This document shows positions 63,069 through 64,000 of a stretch of 64,000 nt of DNA, one piece after another. The stretch is taken from assembly GCA_014237405.1 (NCBI GenBank), contig JABZFO010000023.1, positions 1 through 64,000 on the forward strand. Reading direction: 5' to 3'. A model generated the notes under the pieces. That model made no database searches. It was not told where the DNA came from and saw nothing but the letters and a program-made list of their open reading frames with translations. The DNA comes from Desulfosarcina sp. Lineage in GTDB: Bacteria; Desulfobacterota; Desulfobacteria; Desulfobacterales; Desulfosarcinaceae. How positions within the stretch are numbered: the stretch's first letter is position 1; each line of letters opens with the position of its first letter. Made by a program: the position numbers and the translations under genes.

Positions 63069-64000
63069 GCTGAAGCGCCTGGCTCTGATAATAGGTGATC
63101 AGCGGATCGATGACCTCGTCCACATCGCCCTGGAGAATGGTTTCCAGTTTATACAGGGTCAACCCGATGCGGTGGTCGGTGACCCGGGCCTGGGGAAAAT
63201 TGTAGGTCCGGATCCGCTCGCTGCGGTCGCCGCTGCCCACCTGGTTTTTGCGGTTCTGGGAGCGCTGCTCGTTCTGCTCCCTGACCATCTGGTCAAACAG
63301 CCGGGAGCGTAGCACCTTCATCGCTTTGGCCTTATTCTTGTGCTGGGATTTTTCATCCTGGCAGGTCACCACCAGGCCGGACGGCAGGTGCGTGATGCGC
63401 ACCGCCGAATCGGTGGTGTTGACGGACTGGCCGCCGGGTCCCCTGGGTCTCGGTGGCAGGCACCCGCTGAACCCGGTGGGTGCCGCTCTCGAATTTTAAG
63501 CGGCTATACGCCCCTTTTCCGTTGATGCTGGCAATGATCTCCTTGAGCCCCCCCACGCCGGTCGTATGATGGTCCATCACCTCTACCTTCCATCCTCGGG
63601 CATCTGCATATCGCTGGTACATCTTGAACAGGTCGCCGGCAAAGAGTCCGGCTTCATCGCCACCGGTACCGGCGCGAATTTCCAGGATCACATTCTTGTC
63701 GTCCAGCGGATCCTTTGGAATCAAAAGTATTTTTAACCCCTCTTGCAGCCTGTCCTTCTCCTGCTCCAGCCAATCAACCTCCTCGCCAGCCATCTTCTTC
63801 ATCTCGGGATCTTCATCATGGAGCAGTTCAATGCTGTCATCCAGTTCCCTGTCCACCCGCTTGAATTCCCTGAATGCGGCGACAATGGGTGAAATCTCCG
63901 CGTGTTCGCAAATGTACTGTTGGTAGGCGTCTCTGTCCTGAACCACCTTGGGGTCGGACAGTAGCCGCTCCAACTCCTGGAAACGATCTTCAACACCTTT
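63046..64000 (-). pseudogene. prfA: Peptide chain release factor 1, internal deletion; N-terminus cut by window edge
   Basis: Terminates translation at UAA/UAG. The N-terminal helical region runs off the window edge (only the first few codons are outside). The codon-recognition region is preserved up to [12 protein letters not shown]. At about 63442 this joins [20 protein letters not shown] in another frame. Family members have RIHTSAVTVAVLPEA..DVYRSS between, about 35 residues. GGQ itself and the C-terminal domain (63046-63440) are intact. An essential factor broken this way is unlikely to be real. Confidence 0.9.

Overview
The window looks like chromosome of a mesophilic Desulfobacterales-type bacterium (Desulfobacterota, formerly Deltaproteobacteria). 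This is an inference from gene content and order: rpsF-rpsR-DUF2232-rplI-dnaB-hflX, an F0-only atpZ-atpI-atpB-atpE cluster, a GAF/sigma-54 activator, a short EF-Ts, remA beside yicC and gmk, a DUF4416 protein, and many structured intergenic repeats. No single marker fixes the genus. Layout: 1-7.6 kb, minus strand: tRNA-Glu and tRNA-Lys, biotin uptake (bioN, bioM, bioY), birA with its own operator, a FabK-like flavoprotein, fabH and mpl. 7.6-12 kb, plus strand: a sirtuin, a sigma-54 activator, a PilZ-like protein, an M23 peptidase and a small lipoprotein. 12-15 kb: a damaged hemL (minus), a repeat-rich gap, a KptA-like gene and tRNA-Lys(CTT). 15-21.6 kb, plus strand: rpsF, rpsR, DUF2232, rplI, dnaB, hflX, suhB. 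21.6-25 kb: glcD and a divergent dnaA on the minus strand, with an AT-rich origin-like gap upstream of dnaA. 25-29 kb, plus strand: pdxA and uvrA. 29-38 kb, minus strand: F0 ATP synthase genes, a PyrK-like subunit, pgeF, comF, icd, rlmB, gmk, remA, yicC, DUF4416, Trm112-like. 38-51 kb: an envelope and lipopolysaccharide block (msbA, acyltransferase, glycosyltransferases, flippase-like GtrA, O-antigen ligase, UDP-glucuronate decarboxylase). It is visibly AT-richer, uses TTG starts and carries a 1.3-kb IS4-family insertion with an intact 9-bp target duplication. 51-64 kb, minus strand: purL, rseP, dxr, cdsA, uppS, frr, pyrH, tsf, rpsB, prmC and prfA, i.e. the classic translation, isoprenoid and phospholipid cluster. 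The most striking feature runs across the window. At least ten places in nine genes (bioN, the sigma-54 activator, hemL twice, icd, DUF4416, uxs, purL, rpsB, prfA) lack a conserved stretch of roughly 25-36 residues, while both flanks are well preserved. Seven of the ten gaps break the reading frame and three keep it, close to the one third expected without selection. Several of these genes are normally indispensable. An assembly or amplification artefact is therefore the leading explanation, and the listed pseudogenes should not be read as real gene decay until reads are checked. The other notable theme is intergenic structure: at least four families of imperfect inverted repeats, a perfect 50-bp palindrome, and short-word tandem repeats.
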